Part shown: positions 31,428 to 40,313 of the stretch, in pieces | How positions within the stretch are numbered: the first letter of the stretch is position 1 | Layout of the letters: each line of letters opens with the position of its first letter | Assembly: GCA_965279475.1 (NCBI GenBank) | Contig: CBDIIA010000003.1 | Coordinates: 868,001 to 932,000, forward strand | Origin: Pseudorhodoferax sp965279475 | Lineage (GTDB): Bacteria > Pseudomonadota > Gammaproteobacteria > Burkholderiales > Burkholderiaceae_C | Direction of reading: 5' to 3' | Length of the DNA stretch: 64,000 nt | The notes under the pieces: model-generated | The model's database searches: none | Seen by the model: only the letters and a program-made list of their open reading frames with translations | What the model was told of the DNA's origin: nothing | Position numbers and translations under genes: made by a program

Positions 31428-32935
31428 GCGGCCTGCCTGCTGCGGCCGCCGCCCGCGAGGGCCAGGCCGATGCGTTCGATGTCGGCCTCGTCGCGGTCGA
31501 ACATCTCGACCAGGCAGCCTTCGGACAGGATGCCGATGCGGTCGCCCACGGCCAGCACTTCTTCGAGTTCGGACGAGATGTACAGCACGGCGCCGCCCTG
31601 GTTGCGCAGTTGCAGGATGCGCTCGACGACGAAACGTGTCGACTCGGGGTCCAGCCCCCAGGTCGGCTGGAACGCGATCAGGATTTCGGGCGCGCGCCCG
31701 ATCTCGCGGGCCAGCGCCACCTTCTGCTGGTTGCCGCCCGACAGCGTGCGCGCCGCGACCGATGCCGAGGCGGCGCGCACGTTGAAGGTCTTCAGCCGCT
31801 CGGCGGCGATGCGGCCGGCCTGCGCCAGGTCGAGCAGGCCGCCGCGGGAGTAGGGCGGCCGGCCCACGTCGCGCAGCATCAGGTTGTCGGCCAGGCTCAT
31901 CTGCTGCACCAGGCTGGTGTCGGCGCGGTCGGCCGGCAGGTAGGCGATGCCGGCGGCCAGGCGCTGCGCGGCGTTGCGTGCGGTGACGTCGTGGCCGTCG
32001 AGTTCGATGCTGCCGGCCTGGGGCCGTGCCAGGCCCGCCAGCGTGTCGGCCAGCTCGCGCTGGCCGTTGCCGTCGATGCCGGCGATCGCCAGCACCTCGC
32101 CAGCACGCAGCGCAAAACTCACATCGCGCAGCCGCAGTGCGCCGCTGCCGTCGCGGGCCGCGAGGTGCTGCACGCGCAGGCGTTCGCGGCCCGGCGGTGC
32201 GGTGGAGCGTGTCATCGCCGCGGCCGGCTCGCGCCCGACCATCAGCCGTGCCAGCGATGCGCGCGTGGCGCCGGCCGTGGGCAACGTGCCGACCACCTCG
32301 CCATCGCGCAGCACGACCACGTGGTCGGCCACGGCCAGGATCTCGCCAAGCTTGTGCGTGATGAAGATGACCGAGCGGCCCTCGGCGCGAAAGCGCTTGA
32401 GGAAGTCGAGCAGTTGCGCGATCTCGGGTGGCGACAGGATCGAGGTCGGTTCGTCGAGGATCAGCAGGTCGGCCCCGCGCAGGATCGCCTTCAGGATCTC
32501 CACGCGCTGCTTTTCGCCCAGCGCCAGGTCTTCGATGCGCGCATCGGGGTCGATGTGCAGGCCGTAGCGCGCACCGGCCTCGCGCACTTTGTCGGCCGTG
32601 CCGGCACGGTCGAGCCAGGGGCCGGCAGCGGGCTGGCCCAGCATCAGGTTCTCGGTGACGGTCATCGCCTCCACCAGCGTGAAGTGCTGGTGGATCATCG
32701 CGATGCCGGCGTCCAGCGCCCCCTTGGGCGAGCCGACCGACAGCTCACGCCCCTTGTAGACGATGCCGCCCGCGTCGGGCCGCACCATGCCGAACAGCAC
32801 CTTCATCAGCGTGCTCTTGCCCGAACCGTTCTCGCCGAGCAGGCCGGCGATCTCGCCCTGCGCCACGTTCAGGTCGATGCCGCGGTTGGCGCGCACGGCG
32901 CCATAGGCCTTGGAGATCCCGCGCATCTCCAGCAT
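31424..32935 (-). CDS. BMP-type (nucleoside/purine) ABC transporter double ATPase
   Basis: The 503-residue protein contains two ABC domains in tandem. Domain 1 has Walker A GENGSGKST (about 34-42) and LALGEKQRVEILKA / LLILDEPTSIL. Domain 2 has a degenerate Walker A (GIDGNGQRE), signature LSGGNQQK and a modified Walker B (LIAFQPTWGLD), as usual in this family, where the second site is not hydrolytic. It powers the two permeases downstream. It starts three bases after the receptor gene stop and overlaps permease 1 by ATGA. Confidence 0.93.
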   Translation of the reverse strand: MLEMRGISKAYGAVRANRGIDLNVAQGEIAGLLGENGSGKSTLMKVLFGMVRPDAGGIVYKGRELSVGSPKGALDAGIAMIHQHFTLVEAMTVTENLMLGQPAAGPWLDRAGTADKVREAGARYGLHIDPDARIEDLALGEKQRVEILKAILRGADLLILDEPTSILSPPEIAQLLDFLKRFRAEGRSVIFITHKLGEILAVADHVVVLRDGEVVGTLPTAGATRASLARLMVGREPAAAMTRSTAPPGRERLRVQHLAARDGSGALRLRDVSFALRAGEVLAIAGIDGNGQRELADTLAGLARPQAGSIELDGHDVTARNAAQRLAAGIAYLPADRADTSLVQQMSLADNLMLRDVGRPPYSRGGLLDLAQAGRIAAERLKTFNVRAASASVAARTLSGGNQQKVALAREIGRAPEILIAFQPTWGLDPESTRFVVERILQLRNQGGAVLYISSELEEVLAVGDRIGILSEGCLVEMFDRDEADIERIGLALAGGGRSRQAA

Positions 32936-32938
32936 GGT

Positions 32939-33985
32939 TCAGACGCCGCCGCGCGCGTCTTCCTTGCTCACGTTGAGCTTCAGTTCGCCGCTCGCGAACT
33001 TCTTCTTGATGGCTTCGAGTTCTGCCACCACGGCCGGCGGCACGGCCTTGTTGTAGGGCTGGTCCTTGGCCACCAGCAGCTCGGCACCCGAGCCCGTGGG
33101 CGCGTTGAAGCCGTAGACGGTGAGGCCCGGCGTCAGCTTGCCGGCACCGGCGGCCTTGGCGGCGGCGAGGTACATGTCGGGCCACTTCTCGACGATGGTG
33201 GTGACCACCGATTCGGGCGCCATCTCGGCGTGCGCGAACGAGCGGCCGCTGGTGAAGACCTTCTTTTCCTTGGCCGCCTGCACGATGCCGTTCTGGCCGG
33301 CGTTGAGCTTGCCGAACACGAAGTCGGCACCGCCGGAGATCAGCGCCAGCGCGGCCTCCTTGGCCATCGCGGCGTCTTCCATGTCCTTGATGTAGATGAC
33401 CTTGACCTCGGCATCGGGCTTGACGCTCTTCACGCCCTGGCGAAAACCGCCGACCTGCTGCACCACGTTGGCCAGGCCTTCGAGACCGTTGACCGAGCCG
33501 ACCTTGTTGGTCTTGCTCAAACGCGCGGCCAGCACGCCCATCAGGTAGCCCATCTGCGCGTTGTCGTAGTCGATCGACACCACGTTCTTGCCGGCGCCCG
33601 CACCGCCGGAGCCGACGATGAAGTTGACCTTCTCGAACTCCGGGCCCACGCGCTGCGCGGCCGGCAGGAAGCTGCCCGAATGGCCGATGACGACTGTGTA
33701 GCCGCGGCGCGCATAGTCCTTCATCGCCTCGATGCGGTCGGCCGGGGCCACGTTCTCCGAATACGCCACGTCGTCGCCAGCGGCCTTGAGTTTGCCGACC
33801 GCGCCGAAGCCGGCGGCGTTCCAGCTCTGGTCGTTGATCGAGCCGGGCAGCAGCATCGCCACCTTGTCGGCGGCCTGCACCTGCGCGGCGCCGAGGGTCA
33901 GCGCGACCGCTGCGGCGACGAGCACGCCGGTGCGGCGCAGAGAGGGCAGCACCGTGCTGCGGCGGGCCTGGGTCGGATGGGTCAT
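32939..33985 (-). CDS. BMP-family ABC transporter substrate-binding protein
   Basis: The 348-residue periplasmic receptor has a signal peptide (VLVAAAVALTLGAAQVQAAD, cleavage near residue 39) and the PnrA/BMP fold landmarks DQSWNAAGFGAVGKLKA, VGSVNGLEG, VKVIYIKDMEDAAMAKEAA and GADFVFGKLNAGQNGIVQAA. BMP receptors bind nucleosides and purine-like ligands. Their binding sites usually stack aromatic residues on the base, and I cannot assign them here. GGAGAAACCTC precedes ATG 33985. It is the first gene of the importer operon and divergent from a TetR regulator. Confidence 0.92.
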   Translation of the reverse strand: MTHPTQARRSTVLPSLRRTGVLVAAAVALTLGAAQVQAADKVAMLLPGSINDQSWNAAGFGAVGKLKAAGDDVAYSENVAPADRIEAMKDYARRGYTVVIGHSGSFLPAAQRVGPEFEKVNFIVGSGGAGAGKNVVSIDYDNAQMGYLMGVLAARLSKTNKVGSVNGLEGLANVVQQVGGFRQGVKSVKPDAEVKVIYIKDMEDAAMAKEAALALISGGADFVFGKLNAGQNGIVQAAKEKKVFTSGRSFAHAEMAPESVVTTIVEKWPDMYLAAAKAAGAGKLTPGLTVYGFNAPTGSGAELLVAKDQPYNKAVPPAVVAELEAIKKKFASGELKLNVSKEDARGGV

Positions 33986-34025
33986 GAGGTTTCTCCTTGG
34001 AAGAAGCGGGCGGCTGAAAAAGGCG

Positions 34026-34043
34026 GTAATTCCACTGAATTAC
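34026..34043. promoter_or_regulatory. Palindromic operator candidate for the divergent TetR regulator
   Basis: The 128-base gap between the importer receptor gene and the TetR gene contains the perfect inverted repeat GTAATTC-CACT-GAATTAC. It is AT-rich in an otherwise very GC-rich stretch, centred between the two divergent genes, and of the length typical for a TetR dimer site. Binding there would control both the importer and the regulator. Confidence 0.6.
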
Positions 34044-34113
34044 TCTTAGCCAGTTCTGTGCCAGCCGGCGCGCGGTTTCCAGGCGCCCCGATGCACCATG
34101 TTGGAAGGTGGGC

Positions 34114-34773
34114 GTGGCGGACTTGGCCCCGTTATTGCTGAGCCCACTGGCATTGACTGATACGCCCACGCTCATCCTCGACGCGGCCGAACACCTGTTT
34201 GCCGAGCGCGGCATCGACCACGTGTCGATCCGCGAGATCGTGCGCGCGAGCGGGCAGCGCAACCTGTCGGCCGCGCACTACCACTTCGGCTCGCGCGATG
34301 CGCTGGTGGTGGCGGTGCTCGAGCGCCGCCTCGCCGAGATCGATGCCGACCGCCACGCACGGCTCGATACGCTGGTGGCCGAGGGCCGGGCCGACGACCT
34401 GCATGCGCTGACGCACGCCTGCATCGCCGCGCTGTGCGACCGTGTCGAACACGCGCCCTGGGGTGCCCGCCACGTGGTCGTCGCCGGCCACGCGATGCTG
34501 AACCCAAAATGGAAGTACGAGGCCATCGTCGACGCGGCCTGCTTCTCGGCGCTCGCCCGGCTGGAGACGATGGCGCGCGCGCTCGCGCCGGTGATGCCCA
34601 ACGCCTGCTACGAGCTGCGCATGCGCATGCTGCAGGACCAGATGCTGCACGTGGTGGCGCGCTGGATCCACCGCCACGGCACGGTGACGCCGGCCAACGC
34701 GCAGCCCTACCGCTACATGGTGAAACACCTGACAGCCTTCGTCACGGCGGGCCTGGCCGCGCCATATGGTTAG
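34114..34773 (+). CDS. TetR-family transcriptional regulator
   Basis: The 219-residue protein has the TetR N-terminal helix-turn-helix: TPTLILDAAEHLFAERGIDHVSIREIVRASG and the HYHFGSRDALVVAVLERR recognition part (about 17-65), followed by a helical ligand-binding domain. It is divergent from the BMP-type importer and most likely represses it, with the imported purine or nucleoside or a metabolite as inducer (inference). A perfect palindrome at 34026-34043 is the candidate site. GTG 34114 has GGAAGG six bases upstream; GTG 34108 is an in-frame alternative. Confidence 0.88.
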   Translation: MADLAPLLLSPLALTDTPTLILDAAEHLFAERGIDHVSIREIVRASGQRNLSAAHYHFGSRDALVVAVLERRLAEIDADRHARLDTLVAEGRADDLHALTHACIAALCDRVEHAPWGARHVVVAGHAMLNPKWKYEAIVDAACFSALARLETMARALAPVMPNACYELRMRMLQDQMLHVVARWIHRHGTVTPANAQPYRYMVKHLTAFVTAGLAAPYG

Positions 34774-34800
34774 GATGGGGTCCAACTCGAGCGAACGTAT

Positions 34801-36444
34801 TTGAAACTCCAGGCTCCAACCCCCGTGTCGAACGTTGTGCGCCTCCAGACCCTCCACCCCGATCCGGCCCAGGACAAGGTGCTTGCCGATGCCGATGCGG
34901 CGCTGGAAGGCGGCCACCTCGACACCGCGCGCGGCCTGGCCCAGGCGGTCCTGGCAACGCCCGGTGGTATCGATCTGCACTACGAGGCCCGTGCGCTCGC
35001 CTGCCTTGCGCATGCGGACCGTCTGGGGTCGAGACCGCGGCGCGCCTGCGATGCCGCGCGCCGGGCAGCGCAGCTGTTCGAGCAGCTCGGTGACACGCGG
35101 GGCGAGGCCCATGCGCTGATCACGCTCGCGCATGCCAGCATCCTGCTCGGCCGCAGCGAAGAAGCCTTCGAAGCCGCCATTCTGTCCACGCTTCTGTGCG
35201 AACTCGAAGCGCCCGGCAAGCAGACCGTGCTGGCCTGCAACTGCCTGGGGCTGGCCTACTGCTGGAGTGGCGACCACGCGAGTGCGGACGCGTCGTTCGA
35301 GAAAGCCGTGCGGGTCGCGCAGAGCTGTGTGCCGGCAGTGGGCATCTACCAGCCTCGGCTCAACCAGATCTGGGTCGAGTTGATGCGGCTGGTGGACGAG
35401 CGTTACCACACGGGGCAGATGCAGAGCCTGGCGGAGCTGGACCGGCGGATGCAGGAGTGCCTGGCACTGGAGCGTGCGGGGCAGGGCGTGGCGCTGCTGC
35501 CCGGGCTGCGCGCGTTGTGGCGCACCCTCTCGTCCGCGTCGGCCAGCATCCTCGCGATCTGGCAACGCGATTTTCCTGCTGCCAGAGGGGCGCTGGCATC
35601 GGCCACGCTCGCGCTGTCGGACGACCTGACCTGGCTGCATGCCTTCGTCCACTGGTGCAACGCCGAACTCGCCTGGGCGCAAGGCGACTGGGCCGGTACC
35701 GAAAGCGGGCTGGCGGCGATGCGCGACGTGGCCTTGGCCGTCGAGCATGAGCGGCTCGCCTGCATGGCGGATCTGCTGCTCGCGCATGTGCATGAACTGC
35801 AGCACAACGACGGCGCGGTCCGGGCCGCCTACCGTGCATTGCGTGAGCGGGAGCGCCGCATCGTGACCGAAGGCCTGGGCAGCCGCAAGGCACTGGTGTC
35901 CTGGCGCCTGGGTGCGCGCCAGAGCGAGCGGCATCTGCAACAGGCGCTGGCGACGTCGCGGAAGTTCGAGCAATGGTCGCTCGAAGATGCGTTGACGGGG
36001 ATCGCCAACCGCAGGCATTTCGAACAGTCGCTGGCCGCGCGCATCGCGGCGTCTGCGCGGGTTCCCAGGCCCATCGCGGTGGCCATGGTCGATGTCGACC
36101 AGTTCAAGTCGGTGAACGACCGTTTCACCCACAGCGTGGGCGACCGCGTGCTCAAGACCGTGGCGGCGATCCTGTCGGCGGAAATGCGGCCGGACGACCT
36201 GCCCGCGCGCTGGGCTGGCGACGAGTTCGTCGTGCTGTTCGACCACACCACCGCGCAGCAGGCTGTGCAGATCTGCCACCGCATCCGCGCGGCGGTGGCC
36301 GGCTTCGACTGGGCGTCGGTTGCGCCCGGCCTGCAGATGTCCGTGAGCATCGGGACCAGCCAGGTGTTGCCCGGCGACACGGCGGCATCGGTGCTGCACC
36401 GCAGCGACGAGGCGATGTACCGCACCAAGCCTGTGGATCCCTGA
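34801..36444 (+). CDS. Diguanylate cyclase with helical-repeat sensor region
   Basis: The 547-residue product has a long alpha-helical N-terminal part (to about 370) with TPR-like units (ADADAALEGGHLDTARGLAQA, RSEEAFEAAI, ASADASFEKAVRVAQ), then a GGDEF domain: EDALTGIANRRHFEQSL, VDVDQFKSVNDRF and the active-site loop RWAGDEFVV near residue 472, where the first glycine is alanine. AGDEF variants are often active and make cyclic-di-GMP. No membrane segment is seen, so it is probably cytoplasmic. The start is uncertain (TTG 34801 or GTG 34825, neither with a clear ribosome binding site). Confidence 0.88.
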   Translation: MKLQAPTPVSNVVRLQTLHPDPAQDKVLADADAALEGGHLDTARGLAQAVLATPGGIDLHYEARALACLAHADRLGSRPRRACDAARRAAQLFEQLGDTRGEAHALITLAHASILLGRSEEAFEAAILSTLLCELEAPGKQTVLACNCLGLAYCWSGDHASADASFEKAVRVAQSCVPAVGIYQPRLNQIWVELMRLVDERYHTGQMQSLAELDRRMQECLALERAGQGVALLPGLRALWRTLSSASASILAIWQRDFPAARGALASATLALSDDLTWLHAFVHWCNAELAWAQGDWAGTESGLAAMRDVALAVEHERLACMADLLLAHVHELQHNDGAVRAAYRALRERERRIVTEGLGSRKALVSWRLGARQSERHLQQALATSRKFEQWSLEDALTGIANRRHFEQSLAARIAASARVPRPIAVAMVDVDQFKSVNDRFTHSVGDRVLKTVAAILSAEMRPDDLPARWAGDEFVVLFDHTTAQQAVQICHRIRAAVAGFDWASVAPGLQMSVSIGTSQVLPGDTAASVLHRSDEAMYRTKPVDP

Positions 36445-36473
36445 TCCGCGATTGAGGGCCGACAACCCCGAGA

Positions 36474-36495
36474 AAGCCCCCCGCGCGGGGGGCTT
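36474..36495 (+). terminator. Rho-independent terminator-like hairpin
   Basis: AAGCCCCCCG and CGGGGGGCTT form a strong stem about 30 bases after the cyclase stop, followed by a weaker T-containing tract (GGTCTTTTCC). It should end the cyclase transcript before the IPTL-CTERM gene. Confidence 0.75.
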
Positions 36496-36558
36496 CTGCG
36501 GCGGGTCTTTTCCAGAGAATTTGCGCTTCCATCCTCACAGATACCGGGAGCCTTCTCC

Positions 36559-38526
36559 ATGCCGATCCGGCTCACTCTGCCGCGCGCCGCCCTGGCCGCG
36601 CTCTGCCTTGCCGCCTTGCACGCGGGCGCAGCCACCGTCACCGTGACGTCTGCCGCCGACAACACCACGGCAGACGGTCTTTGCACACTGCGCGAGGCGA
36701 TCCTGGCCGTCAATGCCGCAGCCGCCAGCGCTGACTGCCCTGCCACGGGCGCTGCCTGGGGCACGAACGACAGCATCGCATTCACCGTGCCCGGCGGCGG
36801 CGTGCAGGTGCTCCAGCCCACCAGCGGCTACCCCGCGCTGGTGCGCCGCGTCACCGTGGACGGCTTCACGCAGCCGGGCGCCTCGGCCAATACCATCGCC
36901 GCTGGCGCCTACCCGAATGCCACAGGGCTGAACACGCAGATCCAAATCGAGCTGGACGGCAGCGCGCTGGGCGGCACGGCCCACGGACTGTTGTTCGATG
37001 TCGGCAGCAGCAACAGTGTGGTGCGCGGTCTGGCCATCGTGAACTTCGGCAGCGGCGCGGCAGGCATCCGCATCAACACCTCGGTCAATGGCGTGCTGGT
37101 GGGGGGCAACTTCATCGGCTGGCACGCCGACGGCACGACGCGGGGCGCCAATACCCATGGCGTCTCGATCGGAACCTCGTTCGCCGTGGTCGTTGGCAAC
37201 AGCGCCCCCAGCAACCGCAACCTGATCGCGGCGGGCGCTGGCGGGTCGGGTGTGCTTGCGTCGGAGGCGGGCAACCTCATCGTCGAGGGCAACCTCATCG
37301 GCGTCGACAGGAATGGCGCCCAGGGCGGCGGCGTCACGCCGGGCGCGGGCATCACGCTGCAGGAGTTGACGATCGCGAGCGTCGGCAACAACGTGGTCGC
37401 CAACCACAGCAACGACGGCATCACGCTGCAGGGCGCGAAGAACACCATTGTGGCCGGCAACACCATTGGCGAAGGCGTGGGCGGTGTGCTGCTCGGCAAC
37501 GGGGGGCGTGGCATCCTGATCACCAATGGCCCCACGCTGGCAGCCACCGGCAACCAGATCCACGACAACGGGATCGCGGCCAGTGCCATCGACGGCATCC
37601 AGGTGCTGGGCAACGCGACCCTGGGCGACCCGACGGCGAACCGGCTGGACAACAACGTCATTCATGCCAGCAGCGGGCTGGGCATCAACCTGAAGCCCGT
37701 GGGGGAGACCGGCAGCCAGGTCACGCCCAACGATGCGCTGGACCCCGACGGCGGCCCCAACGGGCAGCAGAACTTTCCGGTCATCACATCGGCCCAGGTC
37801 AATGCCAACGGCTCGATCAGCGTCGCCTTCACGCTGAACAGCACGCCCTCCACCACGTTCGACATTTCGGCCTATGCCAATGGGGCCTGCAACGCCTCGG
37901 GCCAAGGGGAGGGTCGCTACCGCTCGGGGTTGAACAACACACCCGTCGGCACCAACGCCAGCGGGCAGGCGACGGGCACCATCACCGTGGCCGCGCCGCT
38001 GCCGGCGGGCTGGGGCGCGGGTGCGTTCGTGGCCTTGCTGGCGAACCAGAGCGGGGACGGCACGTCCGAGTTCTCGGCGTGCGCGCCGGTGGCCGCCGCG
38101 GCGGGCGTGGGCACGCCGCCGGTGATGGGGGATGTGCCAGACCAGGTAGGCAGCGTGGGCACGGCTTTCAACCTGCAGCTGCTGCCTTACGTGACGCCGA
38201 CCGATGGGGACGCCGTGACGACATGGGACAGCACCGGCGTGCTGCCGCCGGGCCTGCAACTGAGCGGCGGCGCCATCACCGGCACGCCCACGCAGGCGGG
38301 CAGCTTCACCGTGCAGGTGCGCGCGGGCGACAAGGACGGCTGGTCGGGCTACGATGCCATCGTGTTCACCATTGCCGCCGCCCCGGGCAACCCGGGAGGC
38401 TCGGGAGGCTCGGGAGGTGCGCCGGACCCGGTGTCGATTCCCACGCTGTCGGAGTGGGGCGTCCTGCTGGCCGCGCTGCTGCTGGGCGTGGCGGGGCTGG
38501 GGGTACTGCGCCGCAGGCAGGGTTGA
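36559..38526 (+). CDS. IPTL-CTERM surface protein with parallel beta-helix repeats
   Basis: The 655-residue protein has a signal peptide (cleavage near AGAAT, residue 24) and starts with a CSLREA-type segment (LCTLREAILAVNAA). The central part (about 130-390) is rich in G-N-x-I/V units (VEGNLIGVD, VVGNS, VAGNTIGEG), the pattern of right-handed parallel beta-helices. A putative Ig-like domain follows (PPVMGDVPDQVGSVGTAFNLQLLP, about 515-610), then a Gly/Ser linker and the IPTL-CTERM signal IPTLSEWGVLLAALLLG with RRRQG. That C-terminal signal marks envelope sorting by an exosortase-like system. It is the only such signal beside two PEP-CTERM proteins. Confidence 0.92.
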   Translation: MPIRLTLPRAALAALCLAALHAGAATVTVTSAADNTTADGLCTLREAILAVNAAAASADCPATGAAWGTNDSIAFTVPGGGVQVLQPTSGYPALVRRVTVDGFTQPGASANTIAAGAYPNATGLNTQIQIELDGSALGGTAHGLLFDVGSSNSVVRGLAIVNFGSGAAGIRINTSVNGVLVGGNFIGWHADGTTRGANTHGVSIGTSFAVVVGNSAPSNRNLIAAGAGGSGVLASEAGNLIVEGNLIGVDRNGAQGGGVTPGAGITLQELTIASVGNNVVANHSNDGITLQGAKNTIVAGNTIGEGVGGVLLGNGGRGILITNGPTLAATGNQIHDNGIAASAIDGIQVLGNATLGDPTANRLDNNVIHASSGLGINLKPVGETGSQVTPNDALDPDGGPNGQQNFPVITSAQVNANGSISVAFTLNSTPSTTFDISAYANGACNASGQGEGRYRSGLNNTPVGTNASGQATGTITVAAPLPAGWGAGAFVALLANQSGDGTSEFSACAPVAAAAGVGTPPVMGDVPDQVGSVGTAFNLQLLPYVTPTDGDAVTTWDSTGVLPPGLQLSGGAITGTPTQAGSFTVQVRAGDKDGWSGYDAIVFTIAAAPGNPGGSGGSGGAPDPVSIPTLSEWGVLLAALLLGVAGLGVLRRRQG

Positions 38527-38601
38527 ACATGTTTCTGGCTTCCAGCGCAGGACGGACCCGCGCTGGAAGTCGTCGACTATGTGGCGTACCCGGGAGGCCC
38601 G

Positions 38602-39705
38602 ATGGCCCGCACCATGAACCAACTGGCCGCGCTGCGGCAACTGGCCTGCCTGGGCCTGCCGGGAAGGGCCGCGCTGCCCGAGGCGCTGGGCCTGCTGCGG
38701 CAACTGGTGGGCTTCGACATGGAGATGGTCCAGTTCATCGACAAGAACTACCGCCTGACCGACGTGCACGTGCCGCCCTACCTGGCGTTGGCGGACATGC
38801 ACCTGTATGCCAGCCGTTTCTACAACAGCCCGCGCGAGGTCGAGGCCATCGGCTGGAGCCGGCGGGAGATCATCCATGGCGGCCGGCCCGTGGTGCGCAT
38901 GAGCGAGCGCCTGCGCCGCACCGCGGTGGAGCGCACCGAGTTCTGGGACCGGCTGCTGCGCGCCTACCGCGTGGGCTGGACCTGCCTGCAGCCGTTGGGC
39001 GATGGCCCGGGCTCCTGGTGCGTGCTGATCCTGACGCGGCCCTTCACGCAGCGCGACTTCAGCACCCGCGAGCTGCATCTGCTGCAGATGGCCCAGCCCT
39101 GGCTGAGCCACGCGCTGGCCCGCAAGGCCGTGGATGCAGCGGAGCAGGGCGAGGCCGCGCTCGATGCCGTGGAGACAGGTGTCCTCATCATCGATGGCGC
39201 GGGCCGGCTTGTGCACAACAGCGGCGGTGCCTTGCACCTGCTGCACCTGGCCGTGGGCGAGCCGCTGGACGCGGATCGTCTGGCCCATGCCGCGCGCGGG
39301 CAGGTCGAAGCGTTGTGGCGGCGGCTCGCGCGTGCGGCGTTCGAAGCGGCGGCCGGGCATGGCACGACGCTGCCTGCCGGCACGGCGCGCAATGCCCACG
39401 GTTTCTTCCGCTGGCGGGCCTATGCACTCGAAGCACAGGTGCCCGGCGTGGGGGCCCACACGGCGCTGCACGTGGAGCGGCGCCTGCCGCTGGCGGCACA
39501 GCTGTTTCGCTCGCCGCGTTTCCTGAGCCTGTCGGCACGCGAGCGCGACGTGGCGCTGGCCCTGGCGCGCGGGCGCAGCCGCGAAGAGACCGCCAAGGCG
39601 CTGGGAGTCGCCCCGTCCTCGGTCGTCCACTACACCCGTTCGCTGTACCGGCGGCTGAACGTGTCGCAGGCCAAGGACGTGGCCGGGGCGCTGCTGCGGG
39701 CCTAG
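38602..39705 (+). CDS. LuxR-type helix-turn-helix regulator
   Basis: The 367-residue protein ends in a LuxR/GerE DNA-binding domain (LSLSARERDVALALARGRSREETAKALGVAPSSVV region, about 312-346, then YRRLNVSQAKDVAGALLRA). The N-terminal 300 residues look like a GAF/PAS-type sensor without a clear phosphoacceptor, so it is probably a ligand-responsive one-component regulator. ATG 38602 has GGGAGG just upstream; the frame is open to GTG 38581. It follows the IPTL-CTERM gene by 75 bases and may control it (inference). Confidence 0.85.
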   Translation: MARTMNQLAALRQLACLGLPGRAALPEALGLLRQLVGFDMEMVQFIDKNYRLTDVHVPPYLALADMHLYASRFYNSPREVEAIGWSRREIIHGGRPVVRMSERLRRTAVERTEFWDRLLRAYRVGWTCLQPLGDGPGSWCVLILTRPFTQRDFSTRELHLLQMAQPWLSHALARKAVDAAEQGEAALDAVETGVLIIDGAGRLVHNSGGALHLLHLAVGEPLDADRLAHAARGQVEALWRRLARAAFEAAAGHGTTLPAGTARNAHGFFRWRAYALEAQVPGVGAHTALHVERRLPLAAQLFRSPRFLSLSARERDVALALARGRSREETAKALGVAPSSVVHYTRSLYRRLNVSQAKDVAGALLRA

Positions 39706-39720
39706 GCACGGAACGCTGCC

Positions 39721-40275
39721 CTAGCCCTCTTGGATGTCACCGTCCAGCGCAAATCGGAACTGCAGGCCAAACGTCCGATCCAGCACCGTGGTGTGGTGGT
39801 CGACCACGTTGGTGTCGGCCAGCTCGAGGTTGAAGAACGACAGCGCCTCGCCCTCGAAAAACGGCCCCGCGTGCCAGGTGCTGCGCGCCAGCATGATGGC
39901 CTGGTCGCCCGCGACACGGAACGCGCGGATCGCATCTGGGTCGGGATGCGCATCGGCATCGTCTGGCCGATCGGGTGGCGCCACTGCGATGATCCAGGGC
40001 CGTCCGCCGACCGAGGCCAGGCACTGCGTCACGCCCAGGTGCCGGGTGATCTGGCGAAAACCCGGCTCGCGCGGCGGCAGCGCCATGATGTAGAAGCGCG
40101 GCTGGCCGCGGTCGAGTACCAGCTGCGCATCGTCGGGGCCGAACGGCACGCCGTCGATGCCCGCCTCGATCAACGTGCCGAAGGGCGCGAAGTTGCGCAC
40201 CGTGGCGGCCTCGACCGGCAGCACGATGGTGCGCACCTCGGAGGCGGCGACGGGGGTGGATGCGGCGTTGGACAT
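39721..40275 (-). CDS. Ureidoglycolate lyase family protein
   Basis: The 184-residue protein fits the ureidoglycolate lyase (AllA-type) cupin-like family: VRNFAPFGTLIEAG, FYIMALPPREPGF, ITRHLGVTQCLASVGGRPWIIAVAPP, STWHAGPFF and SFFNLELADTN. AllA splits ureidoglycolate into glyoxylate and urea in allantoin breakdown. The upstream receptor gene's TGA overlaps a possible TTG start at 40317 (TTGA), suggesting coupling, but ATG 40275 gives the more usual N-terminus. No other allantoin genes are adjacent; the purine-like island at the left end of the window offers a possible link. Confidence 0.75.
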   Translation of the reverse strand: MSNAASTPVAASEVRTIVLPVEAATVRNFAPFGTLIEAGIDGVPFGPDDAQLVLDRGQPRFYIMALPPREPGFRQITRHLGVTQCLASVGGRPWIIAVAPPDRPDDADAHPDPDAIRAFRVAGDQAIMLARSTWHAGPFFEGEALSFFNLELADTNVVDHHTTVLDRTFGLQFRFALDGDIQEG

Positions 40276-40313
40276 CTCGGCAAAGGTGAAGAATGCGCTG
40301 CGGGGTGCTGCGC

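Noticed and set aside
31331..34141. Open frame of about 930 codons on the + strand opposite the BMP importer genes
   Set aside because: It is antisense to ABC ATPase and receptor genes with clear motifs, and is a GC artefact.
36535..39630. Open frame of about 1030 codons on the - strand opposite the IPTL-CTERM and LuxR genes
   Set aside because: The + strand carries a signal peptide, beta-helix, IPTL-CTERM signal and LuxR domain; the antisense product has no recognisable feature.
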